A stretch of DNA of 39,248 bases. Origin: Nostoc sp. NMS4. Its GTDB lineage: Bacteria > Cyanobacteriota > Cyanobacteriia > Cyanobacteriales > Nostocaceae. Shown here piece by piece: positions 22,111 through 34,194 of the stretch. The stretch lies in NCBI RefSeq assembly GCF_017115095.1, contig NZ_JABXKI010000080.1:1-39248 (forward strand), in the 5' to 3' direction. The position numbers and the translations under genes are program-made. How positions within the stretch are numbered: the stretch's first letter is position 1; each line of letters begins with the position of its first letter. The notes under the pieces are model-generated. The model was not told where the DNA came from. It saw only the letters and a list, made by a program, of their open reading frames with translations, and made no database searches.

Positions 22111-23199
22111 TTATGAATAGCAACTAGCGATCGCTAGTTGAGCATGTTGCAATAATACATCTTTATCCAGAGCATATATGGGATATTGTGGTGTTACTGC
22201 TAGTAGTTTCTCAATTCTTTCTCTAGCTGCCTCTACCACTGCTTCATCTAAGCTACCGTTACTGAGCGAATCAGCAAAATCTTCAGCAATCCGATAAGTT
22301 CTTTCAATAGATGATGAATTAATATTACGCGACACAATAAATAGATCGCACCCGGCATTTAATGACTGCGCTACAGTACCTGTTTTCATAAACATATCTG
22401 AGATAGCTTTCATATCTAAATCATCAGATACAACCACTCCCTCAAAGCCAAGTTCCTCTCTAAGTATGGTTTTGAGGATAGCCTGGGAAAGGGTTCCTGG
22501 TACATTAGGATCGATCTTGGGAAATAAGATATGGACAGTCATAATCAAAGGAATCTGTACTTCGATTAAAGCTTTGAAGGGTATAAGTTCTCGAAGTCGC
22601 AGGTCTTCTAGAGTTAAATTCAGTATTGGTAGCTCAATGTGAGAGTCCTTGCTGGTGTCCCCATGTCCGGGGAAGTGTTTGGCGCACCCTAAAACTCCCG
22701 AATCTCGAAGTCCAAAGTAATAGTCACGCGCACCTTGAGTAGCTGTTTCAGGAGTGTTACCAAAGGCGCGAGGCCCAATCACCAGGTTGTCGGGATGGGA
22801 AAAAATATCGGCTACTGGTGCCCAAGATAAATTTACTCCCAGTGATTTAAGCTCTATTGCTGTGGCTTTTGCTACTTCGTAAGCGTGCGATCGCACCACC
22901 AACCCATGAGGAAAGCGAGTAATTGGTAGTGGTGTACGAATTACCCGACCTCCTTCATGATCCAGGGTGATGAACATGGAATCACGTTCAGTATATTCTC
23001 GTATCTGCCTGTTTAAATCCTTGAAGCTTTCCAACCAAACCTGATATGGTGTGCCATCCAAAAAGTTTTTAGCGAAAAAGATCACCCCAATCGGTTTCAA
23101 TTCATTGAGTGCGCGTTTATCGTCATCGCTTAATGTCGTGCTGGAAACACCTAAAATTAGGTGATTTCCAAAGCGCTTTAGCTCCTGCGATACACTCAT
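22111..23199 (-). CDS. nagZ: beta-N-acetylhexosaminidase, glycoside hydrolase family 3
   Basis: A 362-residue single-domain GH3 enzyme. The barrel carries FITLDHEGGRVIR (residues ~77-88) and the NagZ loop KHFPGHGDTSKDSH at 174-187, with the His/Asp general acid-base dyad, and the nucleophile is in VVSDDLDM near Asp259. These match NagZ, which removes N-acetylglucosamine from muropeptides during peptidoglycan recycling. There is no signal peptide, so it is cytoplasmic. The region TPLPITRFPHG is also typical. The start is ATG at 23199. The gene converges with the tRNA array and is not obviously linked to it. Confidence 0.93.
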   Translation of the reverse strand: MSVSQELKRFGNHLILGVSSTTLSDDDKRALNELKPIGVIFFAKNFLDGTPYQVWLESFKDLNRQIREYTERDSMFITLDHEGGRVIRTPLPITRFPHGLVVRSHAYEVAKATAIELKSLGVNLSWAPVADIFSHPDNLVIGPRAFGNTPETATQGARDYYFGLRDSGVLGCAKHFPGHGDTSKDSHIELPILNLTLEDLRLRELIPFKALIEVQIPLIMTVHILFPKIDPNVPGTLSQAILKTILREELGFEGVVVSDDLDMKAISDMFMKTGTVAQSLNAGCDLFIVSRNINSSSIERTYRIAEDFADSLSNGSLDEAVVEAARERIEKLLAVTPQYPIYALDKDVLLQHAQLAIASCYS

Positions 23200-26015
<2,816 letters not shown>

Positions 26016-26135
26016 AAAATTAGTCATTTGTCCCTAGTCCTTAGTCCTCAGTGTTTTATAAATGACAAATGACAAATGACAAATGACTATTGACTCTTCC
26101 CAACCAACCTGCTATCATTAGTATTCGTGAGTCAT

Positions 26136-26227
26136 GGAGAGGTGGCTGAGTGGTCGAAAGCGGCAGATTGCTAATCTGTTGTACGGCAGGCAACTCCGTA
26201 CCGAGGGTTCGAATCCCTCCCTCTCCG
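26136..26227 (+). tRNA. tRNA-Ser(GCU), housekeeping copy
   Basis: A 92-base class-II tRNA: acceptor GGAGAGG/CCTCTCC perfect, anticodon arm CAGAT-TGCTAAT-CTG region with GCT, long variable arm ACGGCAGGCAACTCCGT, T arm GAGGG-TTCGAAT-CCCTC, G73 and no encoded CCA. It is better paired than the Ser(GCU) in the array. Confidence 0.96.
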
Positions 26228-26344
26228 TTTTCCAGCCTTTAATAAATACACGGAGTATATTCTGTGTAGAAAAATAAATATTAATACCGCGTAAATACTC
26301 CTACTCCCAAAGATGGATGATATGATTTATCCTTTGGAGACTTG

Positions 26345-26388
26345 ATAAGATCCAGCTAAGTTACAAATCTAGTTTGGATCTTATTTTT
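26345..26388 (+). terminator. terminator-like hairpin in the leader of the binding-protein gene
   Basis: ATAAGATCCA (26345-26354) pairs with TGGATCTTAT (26375-26384) over 10 bp and is followed by TTTT. It ends 36 bases before the ATG of the substrate-binding protein and well after tRNA-Ser. It may terminate the tRNA transcript or act as an attenuator. Confidence 0.6.
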
Positions 26389-26423
26389 AGGCTCCTAAAT
26401 ATTTTGAGGAGTGAGAGTAATTT

Positions 26424-27743
26424 ATGAAAAAAATTAGCACCGCCTTAGCCTTCAGTATAGCTACCCTCGCAACTGGGTTTCTAGTTGGGGCTTGTGGTGA
26501 TAACAATACCCCCAACGGTACAGCTAATAACGGGAGTAGTGCTACCCCAGCCGCAAACTCAACTACTACAAGCAGTGCTAAAGGGCTAAAAATTGGTTCA
26601 CTGCTACCGACAACAGGCGACTTGGCTTCTGTAGGACAGCAGATGCTAGGTTCAGTCCCTTTACTAGTGGATACAGTCAACGCTTGCGGTGGGGTGAATG
26701 GCGAACCTGTTACTTTGGTGCAAGTAGACGACCAAACCGACCCGAGAGCGGGTGCAGCCGGTATGACTAAACTAGCAACTTTAGATAAAGTGGCAGGTGT
26801 AGTTGGTTCCTTTGCCAGTAGCGTTTCTAGTGCAGCAGTTTCCATTGCCACACCGAATAAAGTTATGCTGGTTTCCCCTGGTAGTACCAGTCCTATATTT
26901 ACTCAAAAAGCCCAAAAAGGCGACTATAAAGGTTTTTGGGCGCGTACTGCTCCCCCTGATACCTACCAAGCACTAGCTTTAGCCCAACTTGCCAGAAAAA
27001 AAGGTTTCAAGCGAGTTTCTACAGTTGTGATTAATAACGACTATGGCGTTGGTTTTGAAAAAGCATTTGTGCAAACTTTTGAAAAATTGGGTGGAACCAT
27101 CGTTAATAAAGATAAGCCCGTCCGCTACGACCCGAAAGCCCAGACATTTGATACAGAAGCGGCGGCGGCTTTTGCTGGTAAACCAGATGCAGTCCTAGCT
27201 GTACTTTATGCGGAAACTGGCAGTTTGTTCCTGAAAGCCGCCTATCAGCAAGGTGTGACGAAAGGAGTGCAAATTCTACTGACAGATGGGGTAAAATCAC
27301 CTACTTTTCCCGAACAAGTAGGCAAAGATGGTGATAAATATATTTTAACTGGAGCGATCGGTACAGTACCTGGTTCCGATGGTAAAGCACTAGAAGCTTT
27401 CACCAAGCTGTGGAAGGATAAAAAGGGTGGTGCGCCAGGAGAATACGCTCCTCAAGCTTGGGATGCAGCAGCTTTATTGACATTGGCGGCGCAAGCTGCT
27501 AAAGAAAATACAGGCGTTGGCATAGCCGGCAAAATCCGTGAAGTTGCTGATGGCCCTGGCACAGAAGTTACTGATGTCTGCGAGGGATTGAAGTTACTTA
27601 AAGATGGTAAAAAGATTAACTACCAAGGAGCTAGCGGCAACGTAGATGTTGATGCTAACGGCGATGTCATTGGTGTATACGATGTTTGGACAGTCGGAGA
27701 CGATGGCAAAATCAAGGTAATTGACAAAGTTACCCCTAAGTAG
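26424..27743 (+). CDS. branched-chain amino-acid type ABC substrate-binding lipoprotein
   Basis: A 439-residue periplasmic-binding protein. The signal peptide ends in lipobox LVGAC with Cys24, followed by a low-complexity Asn/Thr/Ser linker. From about residue 53 the type-I (LivJ/NatB-like) fold begins: LKIGSLLPTTGDLASVGQQM, then VQVDDQTDPRAG and VAGVVGSFASSVSSAAV, with STSPIF and NDYGVGFEKAF later. It should capture neutral or branched-chain amino acids (or urea-like solutes) for an ABC importer. No permease or ATPase genes are adjacent, as is common for Nostoc NatB-like proteins. GAGGAGTGAG lies upstream of the ATG. Confidence 0.93.
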   Translation: MKKISTALAFSIATLATGFLVGACGDNNTPNGTANNGSSATPAANSTTTSSAKGLKIGSLLPTTGDLASVGQQMLGSVPLLVDTVNACGGVNGEPVTLVQVDDQTDPRAGAAGMTKLATLDKVAGVVGSFASSVSSAAVSIATPNKVMLVSPGSTSPIFTQKAQKGDYKGFWARTAPPDTYQALALAQLARKKGFKRVSTVVINNDYGVGFEKAFVQTFEKLGGTIVNKDKPVRYDPKAQTFDTEAAAAFAGKPDAVLAVLYAETGSLFLKAAYQQGVTKGVQILLTDGVKSPTFPEQVGKDGDKYILTGAIGTVPGSDGKALEAFTKLWKDKKGGAPGEYAPQAWDAAALLTLAAQAAKENTGVGIAGKIREVADGPGTEVTDVCEGLKLLKDGKKINYQGASGNVDVDANGDVIGVYDVWTVGDDGKIKVIDKVTPK

Positions 27744-27747
27744 AAAT

Positions 27748-27789
27748 TTAGGAGTTATGAGTTATAAATTTAATCTTAATAACTCCTAA
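27748..27789. terminator. heptad-repeat hairpin between convergent genes
   Basis: TTAGGAGTTAT (27748-27758) and ATAACTCCTAA (27779-27789) form an 11-bp perfect stem with a 20-base loop. More TAGGAGT-type units follow in inverse orientation. It lies in the 63-base gap between two converging genes and can serve both. Confidence 0.6.
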
Positions 27790-27806
27790 CTCCTAACTCT
27801 TAACTT

Positions 27807-28655
27807 TTAAAGCCCACTGAAGTTGTAACCAACTCCTAATAATAAGCCCACATCAGTTTGATCGAAAAATCCGGCATTTACAGCAGCCGTTGCGGTAAAT
27901 TGAGGAGTTAGAGGCACATCAATGCCAGCAGATGCCAAAAATGCAAATTGCGAATCACCACCAGTTTTGTAAGCTGCACCCACTCCGATGTAAGGTGCGA
28001 TCGCTAATGGTTCGCTAAAAGCATCTGCTGATTTGAAGTTAAAATCATAGGTGATCGGAAGTAGAATTGTGGTGTTATCCCCAAATATGGCTGAGGGTCG
28101 CACTGATATAGAATTTGTCAGTCCAATTTTGCTGACTACCGCAAAGTTACCGTCGCCCAAAGAGGTGTCACCACCACTCAAACCAATGTTAGCGGCGATG
28201 CCAAGATAACTACTACCGCCACGGGTAGCTCTACCTAAATCAATATCCGATTGCGCCACTTTGGGAGCAGAGGGTTGAACAGTAGTTTGAGAAGTCGGTT
28301 GGACAAACTCAGAGGCGAGCGTCGCAGATGAGGTCGCTACCGTGCCTGGAACGGGTATGGGTATTGCACTGGCGTTTTCCTGTATCCCAGTGTTGGGTAG
28401 CTGCTGTACCTTAGCTAAATTGGTAACTGTAAAAGTTTCAGTTGTTTCTGTAAAGAGATTTTGGCTTGCAGTGTTTAGTTCTGGACTAAACTCGTTGGGA
28501 GACGCTATGGTTGCGGAAAGTTCGGTTAATGGTTGACTGCTCACCTTGTCTACTGTCTGGGCATTTGCAGATAAGCCGCTACTCAGGAATGCAAGAGCAG
28601 CTATACTTGGCAACCAAAAAACACCTTTACGAAGAAAAATAGTATTCACATTCAC
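27807..28655 (-). CDS. outer-membrane beta-barrel protein
   Basis: A 282-residue secreted protein. A signal peptide (about 1-32, ending SANA) is followed by ~100 residues rich in Thr, Ser and Pro. From about residue 145 there is a small beta-barrel pattern of alternating hydrophobic strands with Gly turns (SSYLGIAANIGLSGGD, AIAPYIGVGAAYKTGGDSQFAFLASAGIDVPL), ending GLLLGVGYNFSGL. Similar opacity-like barrels occur widely in cyanobacteria. There are no catalytic motifs. It probably sits in the outer membrane; a pore or surface role cannot be told apart. Confidence 0.82.
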   Translation of the reverse strand: MNVNTIFLRKGVFWLPSIAALAFLSSGLSANAQTVDKVSSQPLTELSATIASPNEFSPELNTASQNLFTETTETFTVTNLAKVQQLPNTGIQENASAIPIPVPGTVATSSATLASEFVQPTSQTTVQPSAPKVAQSDIDLGRATRGGSSYLGIAANIGLSGGDTSLGDGNFAVVSKIGLTNSISVRPSAIFGDNTTILLPITYDFNFKSADAFSEPLAIAPYIGVGAAYKTGGDSQFAFLASAGIDVPLTPQFTATAAVNAGFFDQTDVGLLLGVGYNFSGL

Positions 28656-29194
28656 TCCTAAAACAATGTTGCCACTAAAAATAAAGGTTTTTGTTGATTT
28701 AAGTCAACAAATTCGGGCAATACTCAAAATTTAACATCAAAAAATCGGTTTTACATCCAGATTTTACTTGATTTCTCTAGTTATTATTTACTAGCAAAAA
28801 ATTAAATACTATAACAATCTTGAATGATTCCTGATAAACAAGATTCCCGACAACTTTTAGAAAGTCGGGGATGTGTGAGTTGCAATTTTTACAAATTAAA
28901 TAGAATTACCATATATTTATTTTGAATATCCTGAATTTGACAGATGACAAATAGTCTGTTTGCCTAAAACTAAGATAGTCTTTGTTAAGGAGGCGATGCC
29001 TACGGCGGGCTGCGCCAACGCAATTGCCATATCTTCCATGAACGAAAGAGGTTTTTTAGCATAGCTGCCTTACCTCCTTTGGCGGCTAGATTGTGAAGTG
29101 ATATTACGAAGCTTGCAAAAATATTTAGAAATTGCCTACAAGTCAAACATAGTTCTAACGTAGAACCTATTAGGAGAGACTTGAGGCAAATGTG
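28656..29194. other. intergenic region with hairpin and small repeat
   Basis: About 540 bases between divergent genes. It contains hairpin CCCGAC (28846-28851)/GTCGGG (28864-28869) and the 18-bp dispersed repeat GGCGGGCTGCGCCAACGC at 29004-29021, which recurs inverted at 37429-37446. No gene is supported. Confidence 0.55.
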
Positions 29195-29512
29195 ATGAGC
29201 GAAAATAATATTCAAAAGTATCGGTTTGTCTGTACCCTGACTTTCGGTGATATCTACGGTCAAATAATTGTTTGGTTGATTACAATTACCCTAAGTTTGG
29301 CATCAGCCTTGGCGCTAATGGGTGCCAAACGGCCCGTGTACGCTTTAGCAACAGCCGGTCTGGTTGTTTTGCTATCGCTACCTTTCTTGTTGTTTGCGTT
29401 TGTCACTACCTTGTTAAATCATATTGAAGTCAGTCCTGTAGGACCGGGAACCAAAATGGAACCCATACCAGGTAATGTGTCTCAGCAACAACCTGTACAA
29501 GCAACTAGCTAG
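29195..29512 (+). CDS. small conserved membrane protein
   Basis: A 105-residue protein from the ATG at 29195 (a GTG immediately before is possible); GAGG at 29183-29186 supports this start. Two hydrophobic helices (about residues 22-45 and 50-72: IIVWLITITLSLASALALM and ALATAGLVVLLSLPFLLFAFVTTLL) are followed by a Pro/Gln-rich tail. The short N-terminus and helical hairpin suggest a thylakoid or plasma membrane protein. It resembles no named family I know. A terminator lies 120 bases downstream, before sdhA. Confidence 0.72.
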   Translation: MSENNIQKYRFVCTLTFGDIYGQIIVWLITITLSLASALALMGAKRPVYALATAGLVVLLSLPFLLFAFVTTLLNHIEVSPVGPGTKMEPIPGNVSQQQPVQATS

Positions 29513-29632
29513 AGAGTTAGGAGTTAGGAGACGCGATTAATCGCGTTTGTACAGGAGTTATGAGTTACTCCATTTGTGCATAACTCTTGGTTTTTAACTT
29601 TTTACTCCTAATTTCAAAATTTGTTATCACCT

Positions 29633-29657
29633 CCCTGTCCATAAGCAGGGATTTTTT
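29633..29657 (+). terminator. intrinsic terminator upstream of the flavoprotein gene
   Basis: CCCTG (29633-29637), an 8-base loop, CAGGG (29646-29650) and then ATTTTTT. The stem is short but the U-run is good. It separates the small membrane protein gene from the succinate dehydrogenase flavoprotein gene. Confidence 0.65.
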
Positions 29658-29742
29658 GTCAAGATACCACTGTTGCAACGCACTACCTAATTCATCACGT
29701 CTCTACAATAGAACAGCAGTGGTTTGCAGTCGGGGGCTAAAT

Positions 29743-31470
29743 ATGCTGGAACATGATGTGATTATTGTCGGGGGTGGATTAGCAGGATGTCGCGCTGCTT
29801 TGGAAATTGCCCGTATTAACCCTAGTTTAAATATTGCTGTGATTGCCAAAACTCACCCAATTCGATCGCACTCAGTTGCGGCTCAAGGTGGTATGGCTGC
29901 ATCGCTGAAAAATGTTGATTCCGAAGATAGTTGGGAAGCACATGCTTTCGATACTGTCAAGGGTTCTGATTACTTGGCAGACCAAGATGCTGTGGCGATT
30001 CTCGCCCAAGAAGCGCCAGATGTGGTAATTGACTTGGAACATCTCGGCGTTTTATTTTCTCGCTTACCCGATGGGCGCATTGCTCAACGGGCTTTTGGGG
30101 GACATTCTCATAACCGCACTTGTTACGCTGCTGACAAGACCGGTCACGCAATTCTGCACGAATTGGTTAACAATTTGCGGCGTTATGGGGTGCGAGTTTA
30201 TGAAGAATGGTATGTGATGCGTCTCATTTTAGAAGAGAATGAGGCGAAGGGTGTGGTAATGTTCCACCTTTTGGATGGACAGATTGAGGTGGTGCGGGCT
30301 AAGGCGGTGATGTTTGCCACAGGGGGCTATGGTCGCGTTTATAATACGACCTCTAATGATTACGCTTCTTCTGGTGATGGTTTGGCAATGACTGCGATCG
30401 CAGGTTTGCCCCTCGAAGATATGGAATTTGTGCAGTTTCATCCCACTGGTTTATATCCGGTAGGGGTGCTGATTTCAGAAGCTGTACGGGGTGAAGGGGC
30501 GTATCTGATTAATAGTGAAGGCGATCGCTTTATGGCCAACTATGCACCTAGCCGTATGGAACTAGCTCCTCGTGATATTACCTCACGAGCGATCGCTTAC
30601 GAAATTCGCGCTGGTCGTGGTATCCATCTTGATGGAAGTGCGGGTGGTCCCTTTGTCTATCTCGATCTACGCCATCTGGGTAAAGAAAAAATTATGAGTC
30701 GCGTTCCCTTCTGTTGGGAAGAAGCCCATCGTCTAGTAGGTGTTGACGCAGTAACTCAACCTATGCCAGTCCGCCCGACAATTCACTATTGTATGGGTGG
30801 TATCCCAGTTAACACCGATGGTCAAGTTCGTAGTAGCGGTGATGGTTTAGTTGATGCTTTCTTTGCTGCGGGTGAAACATCTTGTGTTTCTGTACATGGT
30901 GCAAATCGTTTGGGGAGTAATTCACTATTGGAATGTGTCGTTTATGGTAAGAGAACTGGGGCTGCGATCGCTAAATTTGTCCAAAAACGCAAGTTACCCT
31001 CTGTAGATGAGCAACGGTACATAACAGAAGCCCAGCAACAAATTCAAGCTTTGTTAGAACAACCAGGAGAGTACCGTATTAACCAAGTGCGTGAAGCTTT
31101 TCAAGATTGTATGACTGAGTACTGCGGCGTTTTCCGCACTGAGGCATTAATGACTGAAGGTTTGCAGAAACTAGGAGAAATACAACAAAAATACCCTCAA
31201 GTTTATTTAGATGACAAGGGTAGTTGCTGGAATACCGAACTCGTGGAAGCTTTAGAATTGCGAAGCTTGATGGTAGTAGGACAGACTATCTTAGCATCAG
31301 CCCTGAATCGGCAAGAAAGTCGTGGCGCTCATTTCCGCGAAGATTATTCCGAGCGAGATGATACGAACTTTCTCAAACACACAATGGCTTACTATTCACC
31401 AGCCGGAATTGATATACAATATCGACCGGTGGCGATTACCATGTTTGAGCCAAAAGAGCGGAAGTATTAG
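29743..31470 (+). CDS. sdhA: succinate dehydrogenase/fumarate reductase flavoprotein subunit
   Basis: A 575-residue protein from the ATG at 29743 ([20 protein letters not shown]). The frame is open for 52 codons upstream, but those overlap a terminator, so the FAD motif start is preferred. The [14 protein letters not shown] segment carries the His that binds FAD covalently. [30 protein letters not shown] and [11 protein letters not shown] contain the conserved substrate-site His and Arg residues, and [20 protein letters not shown] is also typical. It oxidises succinate to fumarate and passes electrons via an iron-sulfur subunit into the plastoquinone pool. The partner subunit is not adjacent, which is normal in cyanobacteria. 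Confidence 0.96.
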   Translation: MLEHDVIIVGGGLAGCRAALEIARINPSLNIAVIAKTHPIRSHSVAAQGGMAASLKNVDSEDSWEAHAFDTVKGSDYLADQDAVAILAQEAPDVVIDLEHLGVLFSRLPDGRIAQRAFGGHSHNRTCYAADKTGHAILHELVNNLRRYGVRVYEEWYVMRLILEENEAKGVVMFHLLDGQIEVVRAKAVMFATGGYGRVYNTTSNDYASSGDGLAMTAIAGLPLEDMEFVQFHPTGLYPVGVLISEAVRGEGAYLINSEGDRFMANYAPSRMELAPRDITSRAIAYEIRAGRGIHLDGSAGGPFVYLDLRHLGKEKIMSRVPFCWEEAHRLVGVDAVTQPMPVRPTIHYCMGGIPVNTDGQVRSSGDGLVDAFFAAGETSCVSVHGANRLGSNSLLECVVYGKRTGAAIAKFVQKRKLPSVDEQRYITEAQQQIQALLEQPGEYRINQVREAFQDCMTEYCGVFRTEALMTEGLQKLGEIQQKYPQVYLDDKGSCWNTELVEALELRSLMVVGQTILASALNRQESRGAHFREDYSERDDTNFLKHTMAYYSPAGIDIQYRPVAITMFEPKERKY

Positions 31471-31567
31471 TTAAGGATGAAGTGTGAAAGATGAAGACTG
31501 AAAAACTTTATCCTTCATACTTTATTTGATAACTTAGGCAAAGTATTTGAGAATGATAAATAATTGA

Positions 31568-32269
31568 CTAAGGAATTATAAATAGATCAAGATATCTAAC
31601 AAATTCTCCAAGGCTAGAAACACTATTGACAAGTTGCATATATAAAAACTCATAATCTAAGCTTGAAACAATTGTATTCACCTGATTCCTTTGCTTTTTG
31701 TAAGCTCTACCTACAAGTTTATAAATCAAGTCCATATCATTAGCAGGATGAGGTCTTGTCTCCATATCATCAGTTTGAGGGTTAAATCCAAAAGTCGCTT
31801 TAATTTTGTCTGGAGTAAGACTTAAATCTATTTTCATGAAATGGTTCCATTCTGCTAAAAACCATGACTCTATTTCCATGACAGCAAGAACTATATGAAT
31901 AGGAATCGTCCCTTTTGGTAAGAAGGAGTTCAAACGACTTTGTAGCTTTACTTTTTCAGCTATGGCTATTGGATAAACATCTCTTAATCCTATTACTCTC
32001 TCAAAGCCAGATCCAATTAAAGAATTATATTGATCCCTCATGTCTGAAATAACACTGGTATCACTACATGAGTTGTAAACTAAGACATAGAATTTTGTTT
32101 GGAAAGTAATATTATCGCTCATTATTAAGGTATTAATTCTACTTCCTGGTTTACCGCTTAAAGATTGTTCGTCTATTGCAATATTATTTTTTCCAGCAAT
32201 CTCTTTAAGCAATGTTCTTACAAAAATCTGTTCTGTTTGCCCCTCCACAAAAATAGCTAGCTTTTTCAC
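31568..32269 (-). CDS. DUF4276/TOPRIM-like effector candidate
   Basis: A 233-residue protein. It begins KLAIFVEGQTEQIFVRTLL, the glutamate-containing first motif of DUF4276/TOPRIM-like proteins (E9 and E13). A later IHIVLAVMEIESWFLAEW matches the second conserved acidic helix of that family, and VLVYNSCSDTSV and GLRDVYP may hold further acidic metal ligands. The gene overlaps the upstream AAA ATPase gene by 4 bp (ATGA), so they are translated together. ATPase plus TOPRIM-like pairs are known in anti-phage systems such as PARIS and OLD relatives, where the second protein is a nuclease-type effector. That role is inferred here. Confidence 0.78.
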   Translation of the reverse strand: MKKLAIFVEGQTEQIFVRTLLKEIAGKNNIAIDEQSLSGKPGSRINTLIMSDNITFQTKFYVLVYNSCSDTSVISDMRDQYNSLIGSGFERVIGLRDVYPIAIAEKVKLQSRLNSFLPKGTIPIHIVLAVMEIESWFLAEWNHFMKIDLSLTPDKIKATFGFNPQTDDMETRPHPANDMDLIYKLVGRAYKKQRNQVNTIVSSLDYEFLYMQLVNSVSSLGEFVRYLDLFIIP

Positions 32270-33447
32270 TGCTCTATCTGCTCCTGATTACCAAACCCTT
32301 CTATATAAAATTGAGTGGCAAAAAAATCGAAATTGTTTAGACCAGTGAATTTAAAATCCTCAAATATTTGCTTTGAATTATGTATGTTGTGAAGTTTAGC
32401 TAATCCTGGTTTCCTCTCAATCACCGACCAATACTCCAAAGGAACACCATTCATGATAAAGCGATCATTAGTGGTCATCACTAACTGAACTAATCCAGTG
32501 TTTGCTTTACTAATAAGTAACTCAATCATTGCTGATGCTCTTTCAAAGTCGAGTCCTTCTCCAATATCATCTATTAATATACAACTAGGCTTTTTAGCTA
32601 AAAGTGAGTAGTTTATTTGAATGATTAGAGATAAAGCTCTAAACATACCTTGAGATATTAGCCCTTGTTCGGTTTTATCTTTTAAATCACTTTCTTGAAC
32701 ATAAAGACATTGTATATATTCTAAGGAAACTTCCTTTTCTTCATCAGGAAATATACCTGATGGCGTTTGAGTGCCAATTTCAGATATGTTGTAACCTATA
32801 GATAACATATCTGATTTGATAAATTCAATAAAAGCAGGATTTAAATTATCTTTTCCTAGCTTGAATATATCAATTACGTTATCTGTATCTCTCAACTTTA
32901 TCTTTTTTATTGTTTTAAAAGGGGGGGCGACCGCAAGATTTTTCCTACCTAAGTCTGTTCCAAATTGATAATAATTCAAGGAAATTGCCCAATTATAAAT
33001 ATCATCAAAAACAGGATGCTGGATAGAATCTCTCCGATGGAAAGCAGCAACTTCATCAGTGGGAGTCTGAAATTCAATCTCCATTTGTAGTTTTTCAGCC
33101 CAAATCCGACCCTCACCTGATTCATTTCTGTCAAGGTAATTCTTAGAACCAATAGTGAAACTCTCTTTAACTACCTGACCTTTATCAACTATCAATATAT
33201 AGACTTTCTTGTTATCTTCGTTATCAGAATCAAAAGTTAATTTCCACTCTTGCAATATACGATAAGGTCTTAGACTTTCGTTACCAGATAGGAAACGCGA
33301 TATCTGGTTGATAGCTCTCAGTATTTTTGATTTGCCAGAGGCATTTTTACCAACAATCAAGTTTACATTACCTAACTGGCAACCATCTAAACGCCACTCA
33401 CTTGGCAAAGCTTTATCCTGACAATATTCTACTAAGTCTAATTTCAT
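32266..33447 (-). CDS. AAA/ABC-type ATPase, candidate defence sensor
   Basis: A 393-residue protein of the SMC/RecF-like AAA group. Walker A is GKNASGKS at 33-40, an ABC-like signature SQGMFR lies at 265-270, Walker B is CILIDD at 289-294 followed by IGEGLD, and VMTTNDRF at 323-330 is the switch region. The middle (about 60-250) is a divergent insertion of strands and helices. No coiled coil is long enough for a DNA-repair SMC protein. The DUF4276-like gene overlaps its 3' end by 4 bp. The pair is AT-rich and lacks HIP1 octamers, unlike its neighbours, which suggests acquired DNA and fits a two-gene phage-defence module. Confidence 0.88.
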   Translation of the reverse strand: MKLDLVEYCQDKALPSEWRLDGCQLGNVNLIVGKNASGKSKILRAINQISRFLSGNESLRPYRILQEWKLTFDSDNEDNKKVYILIVDKGQVVKESFTIGSKNYLDRNESGEGRIWAEKLQMEIEFQTPTDEVAAFHRRDSIQHPVFDDIYNWAISLNYYQFGTDLGRKNLAVAPPFKTIKKIKLRDTDNVIDIFKLGKDNLNPAFIEFIKSDMLSIGYNISEIGTQTPSGIFPDEEKEVSLEYIQCLYVQESDLKDKTEQGLISQGMFRALSLIIQINYSLLAKKPSCILIDDIGEGLDFERASAMIELLISKANTGLVQLVMTTNDRFIMNGVPLEYWSVIERKPGLAKLHNIHNSKQIFEDFKFTGLNNFDFFATQFYIEGFGNQEQIEQ

Positions 33448-33567
33448 GTATTTTTAATTGTTCCAGGTAAGATTTGTTAAAATTTATTTACAAGTTATAC
33501 TGATTATGATGAATTATGGCGATATGTACTTAATGCAGTCTATTAGTAAGGCTCATACTAAATTCTA

Positions 33568-33741
33568 ATGCTATTCATAATGGAAGCGATATTCCTTTGC
33601 CAATTACTTTCTAATTTGTATCAGCCTATCCAGGTTTTTTGCTATGACCAAAAGCTGAAAACACTTTATATTCAAGCTGGTTTGAACGATGAGATTGCAG
33701 TCATAATTGATCAAGATGGGAATTGGAAATTTGTTCTATGA
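33568..33741 (+). CDS. small cyanobacterial protein, DUF6888-like
   Basis: A 57-residue protein beginning MLFIMEAIFLCQLLSNLYQP (an inner ATG at 33580 is equally possible). The core CQLLSNLYQPIQVF followed by LYIQAGLNDEIAVIIDQDGNW resembles the tiny paired cyanobacterial proteins I know as DUF6888. Its TGA overlaps the ATG of the next small gene (ATGA), so they form a coupled pair. The function is unknown; the tight arrangement is reminiscent of toxin-antitoxin pairs, but no toxin fold is visible. Confidence 0.7.
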   Translation: MLFIMEAIFLCQLLSNLYQPIQVFCYDQKLKTLYIQAGLNDEIAVIIDQDGNWKFVL

Positions 33742-33947
33742 TGCAAAACCTCAACCAGATGACCAATACTGAAATAAAACAATATATTTCAGAACATAGA
33801 AATGACGAAGAAGCGTTTCGGGCTGCATTACAAGTTTTGATGAGTCGTTCTGACTTCTCTACACAACACCCTTATCCTTTCTCCCTTGACAATCCTGAGA
33901 GTGAGGTAGAAGCTCTTCTCTTAGAGAAACTCAATCGAACTGAGTGA
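33738..33947 (+). CDS. small cyanobacterial protein, DUF6887-like
   Basis: A 69-residue protein from the ATG at 33738. It begins MMQNLNQMTNTEIKQYISEH followed by RNDEEAFRAALQVLMSR, the pattern of DUF6887-type proteins that accompany DUF6888 partners in many cyanobacteria. It is predicted mainly helical and acidic at the C-terminus (DNPESEVEALLLEKL). The 4-base overlap with the upstream gene implies coupled translation. Its role is unknown. It lies beside the candidate defence pair but is divergent from it. Confidence 0.75.
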   Translation: MMQNLNQMTNTEIKQYISEHRNDEEAFRAALQVLMSRSDFSTQHPYPFSLDNPESEVEALLLEKLNRTE

Positions 33948-34194
33948 TTGCCTATCGTCCATAGTTTAAATTCAGGCTTAATAAAGCTCTGCCTAAGTTC
34001 GTAGGGAATTGATTTTTGAGGATAGGGTGAGCAACAGGAACTATCCTCAAGCATCTAAGATATGATTGCTTGGCAAAAAAAACCACAGGGTTCTACGATC
34101 GCACCTACAGAATGTAGGATTTAGCAGTAAGTGCGAAGATATTTTCTGTATGCAGTAAAATTCTGACTATAAAAACAAGATTTTTATTTAAAAT

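Noticed and set aside
29587-29742. N-terminal extension of the flavoprotein
   Set aside because: The extra 52 codons overlap an intrinsic terminator and lack the FAD motif; the ATG at 29743 gives the normal family length.
30029-30441. Frames within the flavoprotein gene on both strands
   Set aside because: They are shadows of a strongly conserved gene, with no start signals or family resemblance.
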